The notes: generated by a model not told the origin, from the letters alone. Shown: positions 52,135 through 60,215, counted from the stretch's first letter. The stretch: 64,000 nucleotides of DNA from Micromonospora_G sp044458865 (GCF_044458865.1 NZ_JBITIH010000001.1:496001-560000), one strand, 5' to 3'. Program-made: numbers and translations.

Positions 52135-52283
52135 TCACGCGACGGGCAGGAACCGGTTGACCTCGGTGGCGAACTCGTGCGGGTACTCGCGTCGGGGTAG
52201 ATGATCAGCTCGGCGTTCGGCAGGTGCCCGGCCTCGGCCTGCGCGACGAAGCCGCCGAGCGAGAAGCTGAACAGGTCGATGCT
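52135..52283 (-). pseudogene. alpha/beta-hydrolase remnant
   Basis: The minus strand reads IDLFSFSLGGFVAQAEAGHL, then PNAELIIYPDA, then after a frame change YPHEFATEVNRFLPVA and a stop. These are the nucleophile elbow, the strand before the catalytic His and the C-terminus of an alpha/beta hydrolase, but the middle (cap region and His) is deleted and the frame is broken. The 5' part is missing. It lies next to a TetR regulator, a frequent neighbour of such hydrolases. Confidence 0.7.
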
Positions 52284-52314
52284 GGTATCTGAATCTCACA
52301 GGGAACAAGCGTGG

Positions 52315-52599
52315 CTAACCCTCGTCGGCACCGGAGTCGGGATGAGGCGAAGCCGGACCGGGGCCACCGGGATCAGGGCCCGGATCGGGTGTTGCACCAG
52401 CGACGAAACCAGCCATCTTGTGCGTACCGTCGCAGAAAGGTTTGAGTGACGACTTTCCACACCGGCAGAGCGCGACCGTGTCGCGTCCGGGGTCGATCGG
52501 CCCGCCCAGCGCCGTACGCAGGGCGTAGTCACCGCGGATCAGCAGCGGACCGTTCTCGTAGACGGTGACACTTGCGGCTGGCGGCGTCGGTCTCGGCAT
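52315..52599 (-). CDS. CDGSH iron-sulfur protein
   Basis: A 94-residue protein with the CRCGKSSLKPFCDGTH motif (three Cys and one His ligating a [2Fe-2S] cluster), the hallmark of the CDGSH/mitoNEET family. The N-terminal TVYENGPLLIRGDYAL strand is typical of bacterial members. A 25-residue Gly/Pro/Asp tail follows. Role: probable redox or Fe-S transfer. It lies just downstream of the TetR gene on the same strand with 33 bases between. Confidence 0.9.
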   Translation of the reverse strand: MPRPTPPAASVTVYENGPLLIRGDYALRTALGGPIDPGRDTVALCRCGKSSLKPFCDGTHKMAGFVAGATPDPGPDPGGPGPASPHPDSGADEG

Positions 52600-52632
52600 A
52601 CGTACTCCTGCCCGACGCCGAGCCGGTGAAAC

Positions 52633-53217
52633 CTACTGTCGTTGGGCGATGAGGGCGTCTCGGACGACGTCGAGAATCTCGTCCGACAGTGCCGTCCCGC
52701 CGGTCGCCCGGGCGAGGGTGAGCGCCCCGACCATCGACGCCAGGTCAGCGATCGCGGCGCGCCGTACCTCCGCCTCGGCGTCCTGGTACCCGGTCAACTG
52801 GTCGAGCGCGGCCTCCAGCCCGGCCGCGTACGCAGTCCTCAGCGGGCCGTCATGAGGCGCGCGGGCGGCGTCGCTGGCGAGCGCCACCATGGCGCACCCG
52901 GTGCCCGGGGCGTCGCGGTGCTCGGCGCAGAGGTACTGATTGAGCAGCTCGGCGCGGGCTTCCGTCTTGCCGGGAATCTCCTCGGCAACCTGGACGAGCA
53001 TGCCCAGGATCTCGTTGTACGCCGTCTCGGTAGCGATGCCTACCAGCTCTTCCTTCGAACTGAAGTGCTTGTAGAACCCGCCGTGGGTCAGCCCTGCGGC
53101 TGCCATGAGCTCCTGCACACTCACCCCGGCGGCGCCACGCTCCCGCAACAGTCTCGCCGTGGCGGCCACCACCTCTTCGCGATGTCTCGCCGCGTCGGCA
53201 CGTGACGACCTGCCCAT
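52633..53217 (-). CDS. TetR family regulator
   Basis: A 194-residue repressor. The N-terminal HTH has ADAARHREEVVAATARLL, ERGAAGVSVQELMAAAGLTH and GGFYKHFSSKEELVGIAT. The C-terminal ligand domain (CAEHRDAPGTGCAMVALASD) resembles TetR members that sense small hydrophobics. ATG at 53217 is set by AAAGGAA. The likely operator region (GATTAGATTAGCTCGCTCATGA) lies about 40 bases upstream. The alpha/beta-hydrolase wreck and CDGSH gene downstream were probably its regulon (inference). Confidence 0.86.
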   Translation of the reverse strand: MGRSSRADAARHREEVVAATARLLRERGAAGVSVQELMAAAGLTHGGFYKHFSSKEELVGIATETAYNEILGMLVQVAEEIPGKTEARAELLNQYLCAEHRDAPGTGCAMVALASDAARAPHDGPLRTAYAAGLEAALDQLTGYQDAEAEVRRAAIADLASMVGALTLARATGGTALSDEILDVVRDALIAQRQ

Positions 53218-53350
53218 CGACGTTCCTTTCCTCGACGCCCACGGCACGCAGCCGCCTGGATTAGATTAGCTCGCTCATGAAAAGGGTGCGCCCGTCGCCG
53301 CCCGCGCAACCTCCTCGCCCAGGGCCAGCCGGACGCGGTCAAGACAACCT

Positions 53351-53407
53351 GGCCCTGGTTTCACGAGTTGGCCCTGGTTTCACAAGCTGGCCCGGGTTTC
53401 ACGAGAC
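53351..53407. repeat. 19-bp tandem repeat x3
   Basis: Three tandem copies of GGCCCTGGTTTCACGAGTT (second and third with three to four changes). It lies upstream of the 53.5-kb gene, and could be a multi-site operator or slippage product. Confidence 0.75.
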
Positions 53408-53469
53408 GATGGGCGGGTAGCCCCCGGCCCGGACCGCCCGAGCGGCGACGGTGCCCGGAAGGGAGCCAG

Positions 53470-53931
53470 GTGGACGGCAGGAGGCAGCTCGCGGTCGTGG
53501 GCACGGCGGTCGGCCGGGCAGGCGCCCGTGGCGCAATCGCCGCAATGGCGATGTCAGGCATCAGGCAGGCCACCACCTCACTTGGCCTGGTCGAACGGAC
53601 ACCGCCGGAACAACTGCTCAAACACACCGCACCCGCACTCTTCTACCGAGTCCCCGCGAACCGGCGACCCGCGCTGGTGGAGTTCATCCACTGGGGCGTG
53701 GGCGCTGTCGGCGGGGCCGCCTTCGGTCTGCTGCCCCGCACCATCCGCCGCCGCGCCTGGGCCGGCCCGGCGTACGGCTTCGTCTTCTGGGCCGCCTTCG
53801 AGGCGACCGTCGCGCCGAAGCTCGGCATCAGCCGGAAACGACACGGGCTCGGCGAACAACTCGCCCTCCTGGTCGACCACACCCTGTACGGCGTCGTGGT
53901 CGGCTCCTCCCCCTGGCCGCACGCCGACTGA
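53470..53931 (+). CDS. hypothetical membrane protein, 153 aa
   Basis: Two to three hydrophobic helices are visible (LVEFIHWGVGAVGGAAFGLL, AGPAYGFVFWAAFEATVAP, LLVDHTLYGVVVGSSPW). The pattern resembles the DUF1440-type membrane family but the match is weak. GTG at 53470 has GAAGGGAG upstream; an earlier in-frame ATG would add 34 residues that read across the tandem repeats. It lies just downstream of these repeats and 108 bases before the DUF6766 gene. Confidence 0.65.
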   Translation: MDGRRQLAVVGTAVGRAGARGAIAAMAMSGIRQATTSLGLVERTPPEQLLKHTAPALFYRVPANRRPALVEFIHWGVGAVGGAAFGLLPRTIRRRAWAGPAYGFVFWAAFEATVAPKLGISRKRHGLGEQLALLVDHTLYGVVVGSSPWPHAD

Positions 53932-54039
53932 CCGCCGCGTCGGCATCACGGACGGCGCGTCTCTCAACAACACTGACCAGCGTGTTTCCGCGTCGGCGCG
54001 ACTGGGAAGGAGGCTCCGCGTCGGCGAGAGGAGCCGGAG

Positions 54040-54699
54040 ATGAAACGCTGGCTACGGGCGCACGCACTGTCGGTGGCGATGTTCGGCGCCTTCCTGATCT
54101 TCCTGGTCCTACAGAGCGTCTTCGGATGGCAGACCCACAACGACGAGTTGACCCAGTACGGGCTCGCCCCCGAGGGCTACCTCTCCTACCTCGGTACGGG
54201 CCACTTCGCCGAGGCCGTCTTCGAGAACTGGGAGTCGGAGTTCCTCCAGATGGGCGGGTACGTGCTGCTCACCGCGTACCTGGTGCAACGCGGCTCGTCG
54301 GAGTCCAAGCCCGAACAGGACGCCGACCGCCCGGACGACCACGCCGACCACGCCAAGCCGAACTCCCCCTGGCCGGTCCACGTCCGCGGGGTGGCACTGG
54401 TGGTCTACCGCAACAGCCTCTCGCTCGCGCTGCTGCTCCTGTTCGCCGGTTCGTTCGTCGGGCACCTGCTCGGCGGCACCGCGGCGTACAACGAGCAGCA
54501 GGCGTTACAGAGCGGTGCCGCGCCGGTCGGCGTATGGCAGTTCGTGCAGACCAGTGACTTCTGGTTCCAGTCGATGCAGAACTGGCAGAGCGAGTTCCTC
54601 GCCGTGGGCGTGCTGGTCGTACTGAGCATCTTCCTGCGCCAGCACGGGTCACCCGAGTCCAAACCGGTGACCGCGCCGAACGCCATGACCGGCGGCTGA
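54040..54699 (+). CDS. DUF6766 membrane protein
   Basis: A 219-residue protein with four helices in two internally similar halves: each half has an ..NWESEFLQMGGYVLLTAYL or NWQSEFLAVGVLVVLSIFL block preceded by a long loop. The first half begins SVAMFGAFLIFLVLQSVFGW, the second LSLALLLLFAGSFVGHLLGG. An internal duplication is therefore clear. Members are found in many soil bacteria without known function. ATG is set by GAGGAGCCGGAG. It converges on the DUF3618 gene. Confidence 0.85.
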   Translation: MKRWLRAHALSVAMFGAFLIFLVLQSVFGWQTHNDELTQYGLAPEGYLSYLGTGHFAEAVFENWESEFLQMGGYVLLTAYLVQRGSSESKPEQDADRPDDHADHAKPNSPWPVHVRGVALVVYRNSLSLALLLLFAGSFVGHLLGGTAAYNEQQALQSGAAPVGVWQFVQTSDFWFQSMQNWQSEFLAVGVLVVLSIFLRQHGSPESKPVTAPNAMTGG

Positions 54700-54731
54700 A
54701 CCGGCCCGGCCCCGGTCCGGCATGTGGGTTG

Positions 54732-55397
54732 TCAGTGCCGGCGTACGTCCTCCGCTGTCTGCTGGGCCTGTCCGCGCAGGTCCTCGCCGGTGGACCGGGC
54801 CTGGTCACGCAACGCGCCCGCGTTCCCGGTGGCCTTCGACCGTACCGCCCCGACCGCTTCGTTCGCCGGCCCGCGCAGGTTCTCCTGGGCCTGCCGTGCC
54901 ATTCCGGTCGCCTGCTGCTTCAGCTCGTCGGAATGCGCCGACGCCTGATCGCGGAGTCGGCCCGCGAGCCGCTGCTCTCGCTGGCTCGCGGGCAGCAACG
55001 ACGAGGCGAGGACGCCCAGGCCGAAGGCGACGAGACCGACGGCGAGCGGATGTCCCTGAGCCTGATGCTGGGCTTCGTGCCCCATGCCGCGCATCCGGTC
55101 GCCCGCGGCCGAGGTGGCGGCCGACATCCGGTCCTGCGCGTTCGACAGTCGCGCCTGCCCGACGTCCCGGGCGTGCATCGACGCGTCCCGGGCGTGCATC
55201 GAGGCGTCGCGGGCGTGCGAGGCGGATCCCATGACGTTCTCCTTGAGCTTCTGGAAGGTGCCCCGGGCCCGGTCGGCCTGCATCCGGGCGGCGCGGCGCG
55301 GATTTATCCGGTCGGAGAGGGCGTCCAGGTTGCGGCCCAGATCGTCCTGCGTCTCCTCGATGCTGGCGCGGATCTGCGCCGGGTCCATGCTGCTCAT
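54732..55397 (-). CDS. DUF3618 protein with Ala/Gln-rich coiled coil
   Basis: A 221-residue protein. The N-terminal DUF3618 (IRASIEETQDDLGRNLDALSDRI, residues 8-30) is followed by a 21-bp-repeat-encoded HARDASM array (about 58-75), one hydrophobic helix (LAVGLVAFGLGVLASSLLP) and a long amphipathic tail. This family sits beside holin-X genes in actinomycetes. ATG overlaps the stop of the upstream gene (ATGA). It is the last gene of a three-gene coupled operon, probably envelope stress or osmoprotection (inference). Confidence 0.85.
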   Translation of the reverse strand: MSSMDPAQIRASIEETQDDLGRNLDALSDRINPRRAARMQADRARGTFQKLKENVMGSASHARDASMHARDASMHARDVGQARLSNAQDRMSAATSAAGDRMRGMGHEAQHQAQGHPLAVGLVAFGLGVLASSLLPASQREQRLAGRLRDQASAHSDELKQQATGMARQAQENLRGPANEAVGAVRSKATGNAGALRDQARSTGEDLRGQAQQTAEDVRRH

Positions 55398-55843
55398 TGC
55401 TCTCCCCCCGATCGGTGGTCCGTCCGTCCCTTGACCGCGTCCGGTATCCGCTTCACGGTGCCGGATGTCTGTGGCAGGGCGCCCAGGCCGCGCATCCGCT
55501 GCCGCGCCATCGTGACCAGGATCGCCGCGATGAATCCCCAGACCGCCGCGACGATCAGCGCCGACCAGCCCTGGTCGATGACGTTCGACAGCCCCCACCA
55601 CATGGCGTACGAGAGGAAGAGCAGCACCATGAAGCCGCCGAGCGCGGCCCCACCGAACATGCCGGCGACCTTGACCGCACTGCGTACCTCGGCCCGTACC
55701 TCGGCGCGGGCAAGTTCGATCTCCTGACGGACCAGGGTGGTGGTGTCCCGGGTGATCGCGCCGAGCAGCTCACCGATCGATGCCTGTCCCGGGTCACGCT
55801 CCCGTTCCCGGGTCGCACCCGGTCCGGCGGTCGCGGCGCTCAT
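55394..55843 (-). CDS. putative actinobacterial holin-X family protein
   Basis: A 149-residue protein with a helical N-terminus (SIGELLGAITRDTTTLVRQE, IELARAEVRAEV) and two adjacent transmembrane helices (GFMVLLFLSYAMWWGLS and ALIVAAVWGFIAAILVTMA). This is the holin superfamily III/phage_holin_3_6-like protein of actinobacteria; despite the name it is not phage-derived here, since no phage genes are near. ATG overlaps the preceding stop. Confidence 0.85.
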   Translation of the reverse strand: MSAATAGPGATRERERDPGQASIGELLGAITRDTTTLVRQEIELARAEVRAEVRSAVKVAGMFGGAALGGFMVLLFLSYAMWWGLSNVIDQGWSALIVAAVWGFIAAILVTMARQRMRGLGALPQTSGTVKRIPDAVKGRTDHRSGGEQ

Positions 55844-56568
55844 GGCCGGGTCCCGCCGGGACGTGGGTCGGCGGCCGGTCCTCCGCCCGGGTCGGCCTCC
55901 TCGTCGACGCTTCCTCTGCGGGCGTCGGTGTACGACGCCCCCGGCGCGCTCGAACCGGTCGGTCGGAACTCGGGCATCGCACCGGGCCTGACGTTCCGAC
56001 GATGGCCGTCACCCTGGTGGTGTCCGTCACCGCTGTCCGGCGAGCCCGCACCGCCGGACCTGCCACCGCTGTCCCGCGCGCCGCTCATGCCGCGACCGAG
56101 ACGGCCGGCGAGCACCCCGGCGACCGCCGCGCCGGCAAGGAAGATGCCCGGGTTACGGCGCGCGTAGTCGCGGATGTCGTTCAGCACCGCGCCCGGTTCC
56201 CGCTGGTCGAGCCAGTGTGCGGCCTGGTGGACGCGGCCGGCGGCATGGCGTACGAGGTCGGTGGCGACACCCGGTTGGTCGGTTCGCTCGGACATGGTGT
56301 GAAGCTGGTCCCCGAGCGCCCGCAGGCCGTCGGCCGCCCGTTGCTGCTGGGCCTCGGCCTGCTCCCGGAGTTGGGACGTTGCCTGTCCCATCAACTGCCG
56401 GGCCTGCTCGCTCGCCTCGTGGGCCACGTCCCGCCCCTGGTCGGCGGCGCTGTGTGCGAGCGCGCCACCGGCCTGGGATACCTTCTGTCCGGTCTGCGCG
56501 GCGCCCTGCTTCGCCGCCTGCGTCTTCGTTGCCCTGCCGTCGCCGGCACTCACGTCCTGCGTCATCAA
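55840..56568 (-). CDS. LEA-like Ala/Gln/Gly-rich protein
   Basis: A 242-residue low-complexity protein. The first ~95 residues are an amphipathic helix array (QAAKQGAAQTGQKVSQAGGA, ASEQARQLMGQATSQLREQ) similar to LEA or CsbD-type stress proteins. One hydrophobic segment (NPGIFLAGAAVAGVLAGRLG) lies about 140-160, and a Gly/Pro/Asp tail ends it. It is translationally coupled to the holin-X gene and first in the operon. Its role is probably protective, by analogy only. Confidence 0.75.
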   Translation of the reverse strand: MMTQDVSAGDGRATKTQAAKQGAAQTGQKVSQAGGALAHSAADQGRDVAHEASEQARQLMGQATSQLREQAEAQQQRAADGLRALGDQLHTMSERTDQPGVATDLVRHAAGRVHQAAHWLDQREPGAVLNDIRDYARRNPGIFLAGAAVAGVLAGRLGRGMSGARDSGGRSGGAGSPDSGDGHHQGDGHRRNVRPGAMPEFRPTGSSAPGASYTDARRGSVDEEADPGGGPAADPRPGGTRP

Positions 56569-56641
56569 GGCCCCCCATGGTGCCGCGATCCGACTCGACG
56601 GGATCGTCGAGATGGTTCGTGGCTACCCGCTGTCGGGTTCC

Positions 56642-57367
56642 TCAGTCACGGATCCGGAAGAGGAGTTCCCGCATCAAGGCCAGTTCACCAGGGGTGAGAC
56701 CGCTCGGATCCCGGTCGAGGGCGGCGAGCAGGGCGATCGCCGGGCTGGCCCGGGGCCGGTCGTCCGGCCCGGCCTGCGGTGTCTGCGACGTTGTCGCCAG
56801 CACGGAACCGAGGATCGCGTCGCGGACCCGTACGGAGAGCCGAGTGTCCCGCCCCTGTCCCGGCTGCGTGATCAGACTGAGTGTCACGCCGACGTTCGCG
56901 GCCAGGATCTGGGCGGCGGCCTCGGCCGGCGGCACCCGCAGCAGTCCTCGTCGCGCGGCCTCGTCCAGGAGCCTGACCAGCATGTCGGTGGCGGGACCGG
57001 TGATCGCACAGGGTCGGCCCGGCTCGACGTTGCCGTAGAGCAGGGCGTAGAAATTCGGGTGTTCGAGGCCGAACGCGACGTGCCGGTCCCAACCGTCGCG
57101 GAGGTCACGCAGCGGGTCGTCGGAGAGTTCGGGCGAGCCGGCGGACGAGACGTACTGGGTGAAGCCGTGGTGGATCACGGCGTCGATCAGCCCCTGCTTG
57201 CTGCCGAAATGGTGGTAGAGCGTGGGGGCGGTCACCCCGGCGAGGTCGCAGATGGCCCGGGTGGAGAAGGAGCGGTCGCCTCCGTCGAGCAACTGCGCGG
57301 CGGCGAGCAGCAGCCGGTCCCGGGCCGGTGCGGGATCGTCGACCGGCGACGTCACGTCAGGTTGCAT
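56642..57367 (-). CDS. TetR family regulator
   Basis: A 241-residue TetR. The HTH spans about 16-62: RDRLLLAAAQLLDGG, STRAICDLAGVTAPTLYHHFG then SKQGLIDAVI. The C-terminal domain (GWDRHVAFGLEHPNFYALLYG) is TetR_C_33-like. ATG at 57367. It lies 73 bases upstream of the three-gene stress operon on the same strand; no operator could be picked confidently. A 33-residue membrane peptide gene lies divergent. Confidence 0.85.
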   Translation of the reverse strand: MQPDVTSPVDDPAPARDRLLLAAAQLLDGGDRSFSTRAICDLAGVTAPTLYHHFGSKQGLIDAVIHHGFTQYVSSAGSPELSDDPLRDLRDGWDRHVAFGLEHPNFYALLYGNVEPGRPCAITGPATDMLVRLLDEAARRGLLRVPPAEAAAQILAANVGVTLSLITQPGQGRDTRLSVRVRDAILGSVLATTSQTPQAGPDDRPRASPAIALLAALDRDPSGLTPGELALMRELLFRIRD

Positions 57368-57526
57368 GGCGCTACATTATCCCGCTTAGCGGTCCCGTCA
57401 GGGTTCGCAGCCGCTCTCCCGGCCGGGTTGCCGATCGGCGCGCCGAGATTTGGCCGACCGAACCGAGGGTATTCGGGTCAGCGGCGCCACAGCGACGCAC
57501 ATCGGCCGGCCAGGGGGTAACACCGA

Positions 57527-57628
57527 ATGTTCGTCTTCTTCTCGAACCGGCTCGGCTGCTTGGGCTCGATTCTGGTGTCGCTGGCGCTGACCGCGCTGCT
57601 CATCCTGGTGGTCTCGCTGATCTTCTGA
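57527..57628 (+). CDS. 33-aa membrane peptide
   Basis: ATG, preceded by CAGGGGGT, opens 33 codons: MFVFFSNRLGCLGSILVSLA and LTALLILVVSLIF. The FFSNRLGCLGS start followed by one hydrophobic helix is a recurrent tiny actinomycete membrane protein, seen in many genomes without annotation. Its function is unknown; the length fits only a single membrane span. Divergent from the TetR gene across 159 bases. Confidence 0.75.
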   Translation: MFVFFSNRLGCLGSILVSLALTALLILVVSLIF

Positions 57629-57702
57629 GCCGGACGGTGCCTGACCTCACCCGTAGGTGCGTTTCAGGCCGTGGGTCAGTGGACCCGTCCGTCGGAGACT
57701 GC

Positions 57703-57993
57703 TCATGACTGCCGCTTCCCGCCCCCTGCCCTGCGGGTACGGGACCAGCGCCACAGCCCGTACCCGGTGGCCACCAGGCCGACGAACGCCACGACAGCGG
57801 TGATCCTCAGCCGAGCTGCCAGGGCCTGCCGGGCCTGCGCGATCTCGACTGCCTGCTTCTGCAGCATCTCCGGCGTCGGATCCTGGTACGGGAACGACGC
57901 CCCCAGCTCGTCATTGAGCGGCCCGCACGGCAGGACACACGCGGCCAGGAGAAACACGACTCCCAGGATCAGGGCGACACGGGCACGAAACAT
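57703..57993 (-). CDS. small lipoprotein-like membrane protein, 96 aa
   Basis: A lipoprotein-like signal (LILGVVFLLAAC, the Cys after LAA as lipobox) precedes a loop with two cysteines, a helix PTPEMLQKQAVEIAQARQAL and a C-terminal transmembrane span (ITAVVAFVGLVATGYGLWRW). ATG at 57993 is chosen; an upstream in-frame extension has no ribosome site. No family is recognised. Divergent from the DinB gene across 65 bases. Confidence 0.6.
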   Translation of the reverse strand: MFRARVALILGVVFLLAACVLPCGPLNDELGASFPYQDPTPEMLQKQAVEIAQARQALAARLRITAVVAFVGLVATGYGLWRWSRTRRAGGGKRQS

Positions 57994-58058
57994 CGCGCCA
58001 GTCTTCCATCGTGGAGCAATCTGGACTCGGTGCTGGTCGGCACGTAGCGTCGTCCTCC

Positions 58059-58610
58059 ATGACCAGCACGAACGAGCAAGTTCTTCGGGAACCACCGCTG
58101 GCGGGTGACGAGACCGCCACCCTCCTGGGCTCCCTGGAACGCCAGCGCGCGACCCTGGGCTGGAAGTGCGGCGGACTGGACGCGGCCGGTATGCGGGTGA
58201 CGGTCGGCGCGTCGTCGATAACCCTGGGCGGTCTGCTCAAGCACCTGGCCGCCGTCGAGGCGATCACGTTCTCGTGGAAGCTGCTCGGCGCCGATCCGGG
58301 TGCTCCGTGGAACACGGTGGACTGGGACAACGACCCGAACTGGCCGTGGCATTCAGCCGCCGAAGACTCCCCCGAACAGCTCTTCGCGCTCTGGCGGGAC
58401 GCCGTGACCCGCGCCCGCGCGATGGTGCGGCAGGCACTGGCCGACGGTGGCCTGGACCATCCGGGCACGATCACCACCCCTGACGGCGAATCGCCCAGCC
58501 TGCGGCGTCTCTTGATCGACATGATCGAGGAGTACGCCCGACACGTCGGCCACGCCGACCTCATCCGCGAGTCGGTGGACGGGCTCACCGGTGAGGACCC
58601 GCCGGCCTGA
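58059..58610 (+). CDS. DinB-family (DUF664) protein
   Basis: A 183-residue four-helix-bundle protein of the DinB/mycothiol-maleylpyruvate-isomerase-like family. The first helix TLLGSLERQRATLGWKCGGL, the metal-site His in LGGLLKHLAAVEA and the C-terminal MIEEYARHVGHADLIRESVD are typical. Members are thiol-transferases using mycothiol or bacillithiol; the substrate is unknown. ATG at 58059 is chosen. Confidence 0.87.
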   Translation: MTSTNEQVLREPPLAGDETATLLGSLERQRATLGWKCGGLDAAGMRVTVGASSITLGGLLKHLAAVEAITFSWKLLGADPGAPWNTVDWDNDPNWPWHSAAEDSPEQLFALWRDAVTRARAMVRQALADGGLDHPGTITTPDGESPSLRRLLIDMIEEYARHVGHADLIRESVDGLTGEDPPA

Positions 58611-58709
58611 CAAGGCTTTCGCCGGTGTGGTGGGCCAATTGACATCGGTGCTCGTCGGCGATCGGAAAGTCGCCTGCCGACCCCGTCAAGTGTCAGTGTC
58701 TTGTCCATA

Positions 58710-59240
58710 ATGACGAGGATGGACATCATTCCCGGAGTTGGCGTCGAGGCCGTGAAAATCGGTGACCCACGCCGTGACGTTGAGCGAGGGCTCGGGCCTC
58801 CAGCCCACGCCGGCAACCATCGTCGGGCCGTCTACGACTCGGTGGACCCGATGCTCGTCGTCACCTACGACGAGGACGACATCGTCGAACTTGTCGAGAT
58901 CGGATACGGCATCGATGACCAGGTCTACTTCGACGGGGTGCAACTGACCTACCGGTTCATGGACGAGGTGGTGGCCGACCTGGCGACCAAAGGCCAGTTC
59001 GGCAGCCCGTCCGACATCGGGTTCGATCTGCGAGCCGGTTTCGCCATCTTCTCGATGGCATCGTTGTCGGCCCGGGACCTGGATCCGGACGCGCCCGAGG
59101 ACGACCCGCGCCGCGTTGTCGAGGGCGTATCTGTCGCGCCCTACTCGTACTTCACCGACGATCAGCCGCCGTTGGACGGGACTGACGAGGAACTCGACGC
59201 CTGGCTGCGAAAGCGAGGAATGCTGCCGGCGGAGTCGTGA
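58710..59240 (+). CDS. hypothetical protein, 176 aa
   Basis: Soluble, acidic and beta-rich (VVTYDEDDIVELVEIGYGID, VQLTYRFMDEVVADLAT, FDLRAGFAIFSMASLSARDL). The repeated strand pattern with an exposed helix resembles small immunity-type or SMI1-like folds, but I could not assign it. Starts could be TTG at 58701, ATG at 58710 or ATG at 58719. Neighbours do not suggest a toxin partner. Codon use is normal for the genome. Confidence 0.6.
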   Translation: MTRMDIIPGVGVEAVKIGDPRRDVERGLGPPAHAGNHRRAVYDSVDPMLVVTYDEDDIVELVEIGYGIDDQVYFDGVQLTYRFMDEVVADLATKGQFGSPSDIGFDLRAGFAIFSMASLSARDLDPDAPEDDPRRVVEGVSVAPYSYFTDDQPPLDGTDEELDAWLRKRGMLPAES

Positions 59241-59291
59241 CCGCCGAGTGGTCGGTGCCCCCTGGGGCGGCTGCCCGCCGGTGCTTCGGTT

Positions 59292-59345
59292 GGCTGCCGG
59301 CTGGGTTCGCTTCCGGCGGGCTGCCGGCTGGGTTCGCTTCCGGCG
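59292..59345. repeat. 27-bp tandem duplication
   Basis: Two exact copies of GGCTGCCGGCTGGGTTCGCT plus TCCGGCG, followed by a partial third. It lies in the gap between two convergent genes. Confidence 0.8.
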
Positions 59346-59370
59346 GGCTGCTGCCCAGCCGAACGGCCGG

Positions 59371-59601
59371 TCACTTCTCGGGCGGCCGGGTGGTGAAGAG
59401 GTCCCCCGGCTGACAGTCGAGTGCGTCACAGAGAGCCGTCAGGGTGCTGAAACGGATCGCCCGCGCGTGGCCGTTCTTGAGCACCGATAGGTTCGCCAGG
59501 GTCACCCCCACCCGCGCGGCGAGATCCGTGAGAGTCACACCGCGCTCGGCCAGCAGCCGGTCGAGGTGCACCTCGACCCGCTGCTCCTCGGCGGGCGGCA
59601 T
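59371..59601 (-). CDS. small XRE family regulator, 76 aa
   Basis: A compact Cro/C1-type HTH (YozG-like): VHLDRLLAERGVTLTDLAA then VGVTLANLSVLKNGHARAIR and LCDALDCQPGDLF. Such mini-repressors are commonly the partner of a DUF2975 membrane gene, as here: its ATG overlaps the DUF2975 stop by one base (TGATG). It probably controls the unit via the 34-bp palindrome upstream. ATG start. Confidence 0.88.
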   Translation of the reverse strand: MPPAEEQRVEVHLDRLLAERGVTLTDLAARVGVTLANLSVLKNGHARAIRFSTLTALCDALDCQPGDLFTTRPPEK

Positions 59602-60206
59602 CAGACCAGACCCGCGAGGTCGGCGCGCATGGCACAACCCCGCTTCACGACCTCGGAGAGGGCCAGCAGGCACAGCCCGCCGAACAACCACCCGAACGGG
59701 ATCTCCATGGTCGCACCCATAGCTCCGGTGATGACCGTGGCGGATAGCTCCATCTTCGCGATGACTTCGATCCCGAAGGCGAGCACACTGCCGATGGTCA
59801 CCACCCAACCGAGCATCCGCAGGCGCCCCACGTTCGCATCGGAGAACGGATCCTCGCGACGTGCCGTCCGTACGATGACCAGCAGCATCGCCAGCGCGAA
59901 CAGCGCGACAAGGTACCACGGCAGGTGCTGCGCGGCGTACCACGCAAGCTGCCCGCCGGACGGGTGCTCGACGACAACAGCCACGTCAGCGGTCCGGTCG
60001 AGGTCGACTCCCGGGCGTAGCGAACCGGCGGTCGCGGCGAGCCCTTCGGCTCCCCTGGAGACCTCGACCGAGATGGGTCGGCCGGTCACGATGGCCCAGA
60101 GGTTGACGATTACGGTTGCCGCGCCCGCGATCAGCGCCAGGACCAGGATGGTCTGAAGTTCGGCGAGGTAGCTGCGGCTCCGCAGAAGGTTGCGTAGACG
60201 TCCCAC
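59601..60206 (-). CDS. DUF2975 membrane protein
   Basis: A 201-residue protein with four helices (TILVLALIAGAATVIVNLWA, YLVALFALAMLLVIVRTARR, LGWVVTIGSVLAFGIEVIAK and IPFGWLFGGLCLLALSEVVK). DEDPFSDANVGRLR between helices 2 and 3 is a DUF2975 hallmark. Pairs with a small XRE regulator are typical and may form a membrane-linked switch, but the signal is unknown. GTG at 60206 is set by AAGGGGGC. An AT-rich palindrome of 34 bp overlies its promoter. Confidence 0.87.
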   Translation of the reverse strand: MGRLRNLLRSRSYLAELQTILVLALIAGAATVIVNLWAIVTGRPISVEVSRGAEGLAATAGSLRPGVDLDRTADVAVVVEHPSGGQLAWYAAQHLPWYLVALFALAMLLVIVRTARREDPFSDANVGRLRMLGWVVTIGSVLAFGIEVIAKMELSATVITGAMGATMEIPFGWLFGGLCLLALSEVVKRGCAMRADLAGLV

Positions 60207-60215
60207 GACTGCCCC

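Noticed and set aside
53351..53407. CRISPR-like repeat
   Set aside because: Units are directly tandem without spacers and only three copies exist.
55394..55843. Prophage indicated by the holin-like gene
   Set aside because: Actinobacterial holin-X proteins are chromosomal; no capsid, terminase, integrase or lysin genes are near.
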